Shown: piece by piece, positions 60,401 to 64,000 of the stretch
Numbering within the stretch: position 1 is the first letter of the stretch
How the letters are laid out: each line of letters opens with the position of its first letter
Assembly (NCBI GenBank): GCA_029213065.1
Contig: JARGPH010000002.1
Coordinates: forward strand, 153,305 to 217,304
Direction: 5' to 3'
Source: Verrucomicrobiales bacterium
GTDB taxonomy: Bacteria; Verrucomicrobiota; Verrucomicrobiia; Verrucomicrobiales; DEV007
DNA: 64,000 nt
The notes under the pieces: generated by a model
The model's input: the letters and a program-made list of their open reading frames with translations, nothing else
What the model was told of the DNA's origin: nothing
Databases searched by the model: none
Program-made: the position numbers and the translations under genes

Positions 60401-60445
60401 GACTCGTTTCTCAATAATGAGCGGGATGCGTCGACTACTACTTGA
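48434..60445 (+). CDS. Hybrid PKS-NRPS megasynthase with C-terminal acyl-ACP-reductase-like domain
   Basis: 4003 residues, no loading domain or signal. By residue: KS 10-440 (Cys 181 in DTACSS, His 316, His 356); AT 540-830 (GHSVGE, Ser 634; YAFH at 734-737, between malonyl and methylmalonyl signatures); DH 900-1185 (His 933, Asp 1097, though HxxxG is HxxxD); C-methyltransferase 1200-1585 (EVGAGTG 1411-1417); pseudo-KR about 1610-1815; ER 1820-2145 (HAGTGGVGQ 1966-1974); KR 2164-2400 (TGGAGGFG 2170-2177, Ser/Tyr/Asn kept, LDD motif as in B-type KRs); ACP (Ser 2471); C 2535-2985 (HHIISDA 2671-2677); A 3010-3495 (code DILQFGLVWK, close to glycine); T (Ser 3546); AAR-like reductase about 3620-4003 (GLGSIG 3771-3776, candidate Cys 3935). 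Reducing, probably iterative polyketide joined to glycine and released reductively; product unknown. Monocistronic. Confidence 0.93.
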   Translation: MSKNESANREPLAIVGIGCRLPGGVSGPESFWQMMVEGKSGIVPVPTDRWNRERWHHENVDIPSKMITKWGGFVHDHDKFDAQFFGISPREALRMDPQQRWMLETAWESLEDAGMAPDSLRGSQTSVYVGIASNDYANVAQSDSRNVDVHTNSGSTLSIASNRISYLFDLKGPSVSVDTACSSALVAINLACESVWAGQATMALAGGVNALLTPDASIGFSKATMLSPTGQCFAFDDRANGYVRGEGAGMFVIKPLAKAQEDGDRIYCTIKAAVINQDGNTSSMTVPGVETQAEMLRIAYKQAGIEPKRVRYMEAHGTGTPVGDPIETRALGIVLADGRDEDDVCLVGSVKTNVGHLESGSGVAGVAKAALVLHHDTIPPNLNFKNPNPNIPFDEFKMKVATELQPLPHLGEHLPVVGVNSFGFGGTNSHIVLEAAPPTLKKAGASDDKAKAKRPVLLPVSARGDDALTDTVKKWRRYLKGTNSDLNAIAAAAGTKREHHDNRLAIIADDKVDLLHEMTEWLATGSSDKVIPGKPAGEAHPLVFVFTGQGAQWWKMGQDLIKREPVFLGVLEEIDKHLKPLAGWSLIDEMTKDEESSQINRTNIAQPAIFGLQIALAELWKSWGIVPSKVVGHSVGEVAAAYVAGAYTMEDAVTIIYHRSRLQDETGGNGRMVAVGISQAEAKKALAGIEEQVQVAVVNSPGMLTLAGDTEPLEAVVEKLEEEGKFVRWLRIDYAFHTHQMEPIKEELLETLKDIKPRETTIPYISTVTGGMCEGTKLDGEYWWNNVRESVLFAPAIANLIRSGEDTFLELGPHPALQNPILECLSDQGRKGFYFSSLKRKTDESVEMLTQLANLHNHGYKIDWASVNQSDGAEVRLPTYAWQKEKFWLESPENEYLRCAPLEHPLLGLVQSAPKPTWRFDLDPRYFTWLDDHRFWDSVVFPAAGYGEIGIAISRKLFPDENYVVEDLEMKKALFVTEEKVPTVQVVFDPDTRVFQIFSSTGDQKDWELNSQGVLRKQPLPVDKTADFEAIKAGMEKHFTHEEYYEDYEDAGYQFRPLFQHLQNVWRKDGEALAEIVAPEGLRSTIPDHHFHPAVLDACFHTVKGGQVIPDGAKGSDYFYLPAAIRSIRLYSEKPPLRLWGHAKVNSDNDREYIIADIDVYDDAGNLVAEIYGFRADRVEQSDNDDLEKCLYEARWEQGMLKGTRIEGSAKVPSSDDLVKAASEGLQELYDARGLADHYGKFLPAMEAISRQFITNAYIELGWNPEVGDTVEVDSHMADLSIADHHRKLVYGQLTALTEAGVLEDAGNDTWKVVEKPEHEEALQWVNKLAVEMPEFASEAELQRLTGPNLAGVLSGETDPLEVLFPGGSASVMERFYREGADFPVINEQIHLALAAAVKNLPERRAIRVLEVGAGTGSLTNEILDVFPPERTEYVFTDNGPLFLQSAQDRFEEEYPFVEYKMFDCEKSPESQGIEPHHFDIILASNVIHATQDLTVTMNNLRRCMAPDATLMFLEVTWRRAALDNVFGLLGGWWRFTDTDLRKHSALLTRKEWTKFLSSLDFREVTSFISSPNETEDQQACLVAKAPSPVELPVEEEEGDAAASVDTEEEAVVKELVLITNDKSGLGKKLSGELASDEVDTLLVDGTVAAITAALDTLAEEERSVKTIVQTLALDHPKAADLDLASLTDAQDTGVHFALELVPAIVGREWETKPQIVFLTRGTMPVEPGKPLPGLASAPITGLLRVVNNEHPEFCWSQIDLDPAENPFEFKDLCDEINLSDGEHEIAYRGNGRYVRRVHRVKPDDLPARTRNAVQADGTVLPYRLQIDKPGILTNLSLNETTRREPDPDEIEIQIKAGGINFRDVMKALGIYPGNPVDLKWFGDDFSGTVVKVGSNVKDLKVGDNVVGMAPYCFRSYVTVHRNMVFRKPDTMSHVEASTLPTVFLTTHYAMNELARMEKGESILIHAGTGGVGQAAIQIAQHLGLVVFSTAGSPEKRQLLTDMGVDHVLDSRTLKFADEIMEITNGEGVDAVLNSLAGDFIPKNFSVLKTFGRYMEIGKVDVYGNSKIGLEPLRNNISFFVIDLAQHLQSKPAYVAKMFSELEAMFYDETYKPLPNKAFPVTEVVEAFRYMAAGKHIGKNVLDFDLPEIEIGQPTEDGNRFRGDGTYLITGGAGGFGLELAQFMADNGARHFALMSRSGPKEDALEKIEALKACGATVIDARGDVTKRSDIDKIVKEIQAGDAPLIGVIHGAMVLDDEFVLELNKERFDSVLLPKMLGAWNLHEATLDIELDSFICFSSFSAFIGAVKQSNYNAGNVFLDQLAFYRRSLGLPSLTFNWGALEGAGFVARNEKTQQYLEMVGLGATNMEETLHLFSLGAPSDCYQLGAARCNWQALARFSPSVGGSKMFLPVVPRSTAGGGDSMSARILEAPAEKRAGLVEDLIAAQVGAVLGTDASRLDKDTPLTNLGLDSLMAIELVNRIEEKLGMSMPMGSVLNGPSIKDLSVPVLEKLIESGGSQSGDGSGIDASSLVEFEVTGEMPEMFPLTEGQKALWFLNRLAPNSSAYNLNFSGKFRPLLNIDAMKKAFSLLFERHPLIDVTFTTVNGEPMQVVHTGRTIDFREHDCTALDDDQLKELISEHASRPFNLERGPVVRLELFRTADDAHVALLSMHHIISDAWSIAVMIQDLIEYYFSTKAGRTPQVEPIAASYSDFVNWEKAHLESEAGENMFEFWKEHLAGAPGAIDLPTDRTRPAVQTFNGATYGFQLDEELTTSVNELAKENSVTLFTTLLSAYDILMHRYCQQDDIVIGVPLAGRTQPELKSSVGYFINPVPVRSTVDDDPTVEDYLAKNSLAVNGALENQQYPLARMVDRLDVVRDAGRSPLFQVSFTMEKVPGIDDEGIAVFLIGQGGHTFHVGDLSMETIDLTTRQSQFEITLTLEEAGGQLFGCWQYNRDLFDEATIKELNGLYEQVLRQITTDSTTKISEVKLLADKDEKTLVSTLNNTKAKFEDDALLHDLIAAVAAEKDEDVAVIFEDNHTSYGKLNRLANGVARDLIANGVSVGDNVGVLADRSPRMIGALLGVLKAGATYVPLDPDFPAHRLDLMLEDAAPKALIASGKHYSNAPKGSWKAINLDDIEGTSKAPEVKGVTPDSLAYIIYTSGSTGTPKGVEIPHRAAVNFLRSMEKAPGLSADDTLLAVTTLSFDISLLELFLPLLAGAKVVMAGGDDVKDGRRLANLLSEEDITVMQATPATWQLLLDSGWEGKSDLRIFCGGEALTRSLANTLVNSAAEVWNLYGPTETTVWSSIEKIEEGDETISIGLPIANTQVYILDGNDKLVPQGFTGELWIGGAGLARGYRNQPDLTAEAFREIELPVVGKQRLYRTGDLARWNRDNKLECLGRVDFQVKVRGVRMELGDIEQQMESIAGIKQAVVAKREDLPTGEGLVGYYIADSSSFEAATIRENLAANLPASYIPAFFKRVEEFPLTPNRKIDRRRLPMPTIGASSDGEKVAPRTSAEERLWKVFSRNFDSEDFGVTDNFFEMGGDSLMALRIIVDVSDEFGQDVPVDVFLTHANIEQLAQYLSSERVETAPVSSGSDEESEVIPSFEDFAHITIEDTVEEMPKLDAVALTYIPDVLANLSGMTRDEISERMFANKPRLTNVYELDEGKIGVLMLPCFETDFYKELDSVKAPTIAALEMAAEAGAKCVSLTGVIPMTTDHGRKISEWIKGRKDLPEITTGDATRSATIVKSVEGILAKTGRDLSDETLSVVGLGSIGFGTLRLMLDVMEHPKHLILCDPYQTDDQMSRCRDLIRDAGYQGQVDIVKNGGALPPEVYAASIVVASSNLPGVLDIKALNPNTLIVDYSFPPVFRVDEAIRRFTADQDILFTTGGELRMSNVVSETIYLPDEAEDVDESVQDAFSKFLAGRDKNEITGCVLVSLLTGSNDDLSSTVGPLDHKEAVAHYEALEEMGVTPAKLQMSGFFLPEKGIDSFLNNERDASTTT

Positions 60446-60480
60446 TGCTTGATATTTAATCAGAATCTGATTTCTTAAGG

Positions 60481-60505
60481 AGCCCCGAATTTCGGGGCTT
60501 TTTAA
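60481..60505 (+). terminator. Rho-independent terminator after the PKS-NRPS gene
   Basis: AGCCCCGAA (60481-60489) and TTCGGGGCT (60491-60499) form a perfect GC-rich stem, followed by TTTTTAATT. It lies 35 bases after the stop and isolates the megasynthase from the downstream gene. Confidence 0.93.
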
Positions 60506-60566
60506 TTGGAAGCTCAGTCTAATAATGCGTGTGCTTCTCCCGTCATACACTGGTCAGAAGAGGAAC

Positions 60567-62774
60567 ATGAGACAGACCGCTAAAATCATCCTGGGGCTGG
60601 TGCTCGTTTTCGGGATAGCCAACGTATTCGGCTATCCGCTTACTCTCGATCAACGGGAACGTTTCAAGCGCTACATTCCCCGCAGTTTCGCGAAGCTTGA
60701 AGCCGCGGAGCCTGTTCATGTCGTTTCGATCGGGGACGGGGTCATGGGTGGAATCACTCCACTGCCAACGGCGTGGGAAAGTGGCAATCCTCTGTTTTCC
60801 TATACGGGGATGTTCCTGACCCGTCTTGCACGGGAGTTTTTCTACACCGGTGGCGTTGAACTGCTGAACCCTCCGGAGGGTGGCTCCGCCAAGATATCGC
60901 CCTATCTGGGAAATGAGATCACCTTGGAGAATCTTACGATCCCGGACGGCAACGCCCTTGATGGCCTTCGCCGCGCGACGACGGATGCTTTCGTTCACGA
61001 TCCCGATATGCTTCTGGTCCAGTTTGGGATTTATGACTCCTTCGGCTACCTCTCAATCGACAGCTATCAGCGGGCCGTTCAGGAAATCATCGATGCCGCT
61101 AAGCGTTCCAATACCGACGTGGTGATCTTCAGCCCGACCCTTGTCAATTTTGGCGAAGGGGCCATGGAGTGGGGGATTACAAGGCCATACGCCACTGCGG
61201 CACGCGAAGTCGCGGCATTGAACGGGGTGCTCTTTATCGATCTGGGTGCTCACCTCACGAGGCTTGGTGGAGGGATCGATCCCGCCTCTGAACCTCAGGC
61301 GGGGATGCAGGTGATTGGCGACAAACTCACCGGCATTTTCAAGTTCGGACCTGATCTGCAGACTCGTGAGCGGATTCATCCAGCCGGGAAAGCGAACGAG
61401 TATCTTGGCGAAGTCATCTTTGATGATCTCAAGAACGGTCCCCGCGAATCGAATTTCACGTTTGCCGCAGTCGCCGCCTACGAGAACAACAGCAAGATCA
61501 ATGTCACGGTCGCGATCACGAATCAATCAGATCAGCCGCATGAAGGCAGTATCGGTGCACTCTCTGTCGGCAGTTCTATTGTTCCGGTTGATATCGCCCA
61601 GCGTTTCAAGGTGGATCCGGGAAAAACAACTCAGCTCCTCTTTCGCTACAAGCGCCCGCTCGTGGGAAAAGCGCGCGACGGTTCAGACCTCTTCTATCCA
61701 GTCGCGGCAAGTGATGAATTGGGGCGTTTCAGTTTTGTTCTCGAAGACACCGTCGGTTCGGAATTGGTGGATCTTCCTGTCCGGGTGGGGCCGGTCACGG
61801 CGCTATGGAAATCCCGCCACTACATCAACGTGTCGAATAAGCTGCGCATCGAATGGGATCTCGTGAGCGGCTACGACAAGCCGGTTTCGGGGACTTTTCA
61901 GGTGGGGATGGGAGATAAAGTGGGGCCACCAACCCCTTTTTCGGTATCTCCACTTGGAACCAAGACGGTATTTTCTATTTTTGACTTCGAGGGTGGCAAT
62001 GAGGCGCAGATCCAGAAAGATGTCTGGATTCAGGTCGAAGCGGACGGGCGGATCGTCCGCTTCACTCGCGAGATGGAGGCGACCAAGGATATCGTGCTCG
62101 GCGAACCGATCGCGATGAAGCCATGGGCGGACTACGCCAATGCAAGACCGGCCGGCACCGTCGATGCCAAAGCGCGGCCGGAAGGAAAGGCGACCTGGCT
62201 GTTCGATGCTGATGAAAAAGCACTGTATGCGATTGCGAGACTTGAGCGGCTTCGTATTCCGGACATGGGTGACAAAGCGGCGATTCAAGTCCGTCTCTTT
62301 CTCGATGCAAGATCCAGTGACGGTATCAGCAGTTTCGGGGCGATTGAGCCCATAGAAGTTTATACCAAAGCCTCTGATGGGCCCGGCGTGACTTCTCCGA
62401 TTCAACTCGGATCGTTCGGATCGGGCTACAACATGCTTTTGAGCGAAAAGGGTATTACTTCGACTCTGGATGATGCAGATGATGGTGCAAAACTTCTTAC
62501 GATTCGAATCCCGAGAACCTATCTCCATGAGCACGAGTGGGATTTGGGATCGATTGATTCTGTCCTCGGATTCCGTGCTGAACTGACGCTGGCTGACTCT
62601 CTCCCTGACGCGACTGAACCGTTCCCGGCCCGCAACCGCTATGAGACGAGCAGTCCTTCCTTTGCCTTCGACAATCGACCGATTCTCGGATTCCATGAGA
62701 ATGATGCAAGAGCGCTTTCCACGCTCAGACTCTCGCGGACCCCGGTGAGCAGTTGGTCGGTTAGGATTTATTAG
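60567..62774 (+). CDS. Exported SGNH-fold protein lacking the nucleophile Ser, with C-terminal beta-sandwich region
   Basis: About 735 residues from the ATG at 60567, chosen because AGAGG lies just upstream and it opens a signal/anchor helix (MRQTAKIILGLVLVFGIANVFG); a start at 60525 is possible. The N-terminal third follows the SGNH plan: VVSIGDGVMGG where GDS should be (Gly at residue 58 replaces Ser), LLVQFGIYDSFGYLS as block III, and RIHPAGKANEYLG with the late His. The block I Ser is therefore missing. The rest has beta-rich segments; WLFDADEKALYAIARLERLRIPDM ... IQVRLFLDAR resembles CBM9-like domains. Probably a binding or structural protein. It has its own transcription unit after the PKS terminator. 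Confidence 0.65.
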   Translation: MRQTAKIILGLVLVFGIANVFGYPLTLDQRERFKRYIPRSFAKLEAAEPVHVVSIGDGVMGGITPLPTAWESGNPLFSYTGMFLTRLAREFFYTGGVELLNPPEGGSAKISPYLGNEITLENLTIPDGNALDGLRRATTDAFVHDPDMLLVQFGIYDSFGYLSIDSYQRAVQEIIDAAKRSNTDVVIFSPTLVNFGEGAMEWGITRPYATAAREVAALNGVLFIDLGAHLTRLGGGIDPASEPQAGMQVIGDKLTGIFKFGPDLQTRERIHPAGKANEYLGEVIFDDLKNGPRESNFTFAAVAAYENNSKINVTVAITNQSDQPHEGSIGALSVGSSIVPVDIAQRFKVDPGKTTQLLFRYKRPLVGKARDGSDLFYPVAASDELGRFSFVLEDTVGSELVDLPVRVGPVTALWKSRHYINVSNKLRIEWDLVSGYDKPVSGTFQVGMGDKVGPPTPFSVSPLGTKTVFSIFDFEGGNEAQIQKDVWIQVEADGRIVRFTREMEATKDIVLGEPIAMKPWADYANARPAGTVDAKARPEGKATWLFDADEKALYAIARLERLRIPDMGDKAAIQVRLFLDARSSDGISSFGAIEPIEVYTKASDGPGVTSPIQLGSFGSGYNMLLSEKGITSTLDDADDGAKLLTIRIPRTYLHEHEWDLGSIDSVLGFRAELTLADSLPDATEPFPARNRYETSSPSFAFDNRPILGFHENDARALSTLRLSRTPVSSWSVRIY

Positions 62775-62889
62775 GTGCCTCGCGGCAGGGCGCGTCCGAA
62801 TTTCCGGGGAGAGCCCGGCCAGGCTGCGACATCATTGCGTGATCGAATCCGGCTGGGCGGGAACGATTCGATTACCTATCGTTTCGCAC

Positions 62890-63732
62890 ATGATGAAACG
62901 ATTCCTGTTATCGACGTTGCTGGGGCTGGCCTTTTTACTGTCTGGTCCGGCTCTGGGGGAACACGAAGGCAAAGTTCGAATCCTTCTTCTCGGAGACAGC
63001 ACGACAGAGGGAAGTGTTCCGCGTCGATTGAAACCCGAAGGCCCGCACTTCGAGGAAGTGATGGAGCAACTTCTTAACGGAGAGGACGATTTACCTCCGT
63101 GCGAGGTGATCAATTCCAGTCAGAGCGGCGAAACGATCAAACGGCTTTTCGATTCCGGTCGCTACGATAAGAAGGGTGCCGATCTCGAGGGCATCGACTA
63201 CATCTTTATCCGTTACGGGATCAACGACAAAGCGAAGCGGGAGAATTTCCCGGTGAATTTCGTGGCCGATTTTCACGGAATGATAGAGCGGCTCCGTAAA
63301 GATCATCCCGGCGCACTTATCATTCCGATGACCGTGATTCCCTTCTCCAGTGAAGAGGTGAGCAAGGAGATCAATGATCTGATCCGGGAGGTGGCGCATC
63401 ATGAAAAGCTCGAAGTCTTTGATATCTATCCCCGCTATGCCGCCGAGTTGGAAAAGGGCTACAATATGCTCAACTACCGGCGCTATCCGATCGCGAAGAT
63501 TCCCGAAAAGTATCACGAGTGGTTGCAGCCACGAGTCACGGGAGATCGTGTTGAGGTGATGGGGAACGAGCTTGATGGCATTTTCGGACATCTTCCCGGC
63601 TGGACTTCAGATCGGCATCCGAACCTTGCCGGTTACAACGTCATCGCCGACGAATCGGTCAAGTATCTCGCTCCGATTTTGCGGAAGCGAAACCCGGTGA
63701 AAGCGAAGGCCGCAGAGCCGGTGGCGAAGTGA
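62890..63732 (+). CDS. Secreted SGNH/GDSL hydrolase
   Basis: About 280 residues from the ATG at 62890 (MMKRFLLSTLLGLAFLLSG signal peptide); an upstream ATG at 62839 gives a non-signal extension. Block I LLLGDSTTEGS (Ser nucleophile), block III RYGINDKAKRENF (Gly and Asn of the oxyanion hole), block V SDRHPNLAGYN (catalytic Asp and His). All four SGNH residues are present. Likely an exported carbohydrate esterase. It lies downstream of the SGNH-fold protein without the nucleophile, so the two may act on the same envelope or glycan substrate. Confidence 0.85.
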   Translation: MMKRFLLSTLLGLAFLLSGPALGEHEGKVRILLLGDSTTEGSVPRRLKPEGPHFEEVMEQLLNGEDDLPPCEVINSSQSGETIKRLFDSGRYDKKGADLEGIDYIFIRYGINDKAKRENFPVNFVADFHGMIERLRKDHPGALIIPMTVIPFSSEEVSKEINDLIREVAHHEKLEVFDIYPRYAAELEKGYNMLNYRRYPIAKIPEKYHEWLQPRVTGDRVEVMGNELDGIFGHLPGWTSDRHPNLAGYNVIADESVKYLAPILRKRNPVKAKAAEPVAK

Positions 63733-63809
63733 CTCCGTTCGGAGCGCTGACGCATCCACGGAAGAGGCTTCCTTGACCGTGCCGGCTGATCCGTCGCAGA
63801 ATCTCCGAC

Positions 63810-64000
63810 ATGAAATCGGATCAGGTGAAGCGACGGGAATTTGTGAAGCACTCAGCCATTCTCGCCTCCGCGGCGGCCGCTTTTCCCGGCGGAGCCCATG
63901 CTCAGAGAAAGGACGTCGACAAGATTCGTGTCGCCCTGATTGGTTGCGGGGGACGAGGCACCGGCGCCGCTGCTCAGGCGCTCGCCGCCGATGATCGCGC
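63810..64000 (+). CDS. Tat-exported Gfo/Idh/MocA oxidoreductase, 5' part
   Basis: The frame from the ATG at 63810 is open to the right edge (63 codons seen). It starts MKSDQVKRREFVKHSAILAS, a twin-arginine signal (RREFVK) with a hydrophobic Ala-rich region ending AHAQ, followed by IRVALIGCGGRGTGAAAQAL, the Rossmann start of Gfo/Idh/MocA oxidoreductases. Export by Tat fits a cofactor loaded in the cytoplasm. Such secreted members act on sugars in polysaccharide use. The rest lies beyond the window. Confidence 0.85.
   Translation, partial: MKSDQVKRREFVKHSAILASAAAAFPGGAHAQRKDVDKIRVALIGCGGRGTGAAAQALAADDR

Noticed and set aside
59290-60445. Terminal domain of the megasynthase as a standard SDR-type R domain
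   Set aside because: The Rossmann motif lies about 150 residues into the domain instead of at its start, and no Tyr-x-x-x-Lys of SDRs follows at the right distance.
1-64000. tRNA genes, CRISPR arrays, insertion sequences or prophage
   Set aside because: None recognised on reading; no regularly spaced direct repeats and no transposase or integrase motifs in the translated frames.

Overview
The window looks like the chromosome of a marine or aquatic Verrucomicrobiota bacterium, with Planctomycetota as the second choice. Evidence is the mix of secreted sulfatase, FGE-like proteins, several SGNH hydrolases, Gfo/Idh/MocA oxidoreductases (one with a Tat signal), a DUF1080-like protein and a Golvesin-type FAD oxidoreductase, plus few strong Shine-Dalgarno sites and moderate GC. 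This is inference from gene content; there is no rRNA gene to confirm it. I saw no tRNA, CRISPR array, prophage or transposase.

Layout. 1-3.7 kb: end of an RND efflux adaptor and its permease. 3.7-9.4 kb: secreted sulfatase, DUF1080-like protein, GNAT, FAD oxidoreductase, small membrane protein. 9.4-14.1 kb (minus): a phosphorelay hybrid histidine kinase coupled to an unrecognised secreted protein with eight short repeats. 14.3-20.3 kb: SGNH hydrolase, zinc alcohol dehydrogenase, Doc/AbrB toxin-antitoxin pair with a near-consensus promoter, FGE-fold protein lacking one catalytic Cys, AmtB, LON-domain protein. 20.4-23 kb: rpsO-pnp with a structured rpsO leader. 23.5-29.4 kb: a four-gene envelope operon (BON/OmpA protein, giant coiled-coil OmpA protein, two small membrane proteins). 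29.5-38.3 kb: Gfo/Idh/MocA, a protein with four VHL-beta-like repeats, NnrS, an SF1 helicase with C-terminal nuclease-like domain, DUF3108 protein, PQQ-propeller lipoprotein. 38.4-41.6 kb: tight cluster of HemN-like radical SAM enzyme, chorismate-lyase-like protein and halogenase-like flavoprotein. 42-48.2 kb: DinG-type helicase, minimal NagA, MalQ, malate dehydrogenase.

The standout is 48434-60445: one 4003-residue PKS-NRPS, KS-AT-DH-MT-(psi)ER-KR-ACP-C-A-T, the order of fungal highly reducing PKS-NRPS hybrids, but ending in a domain that resembles cyanobacterial acyl-ACP reductase (AAR) instead of the usual SDR-type R domain or thioesterase. All catalytic motifs I could check are present. 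A hand-read adenylation code (DILQFGLVWK) is very close to the glycine code. The inferred product is an N-acyl-glycine-derived aldehyde carrying a reduced, possibly C-methylated acyl chain. The gene has its own structured leader and a strong terminator, so it is probably monocistronic. It is followed by an SGNH-fold protein that has lost the nucleophile Ser, an SGNH hydrolase with intact motifs, and the start of a Tat-exported oxidoreductase.

A dispersed short repeat (AACAGGGT element) occurs at least three and perhaps four times, once inside the helicase coding sequence.
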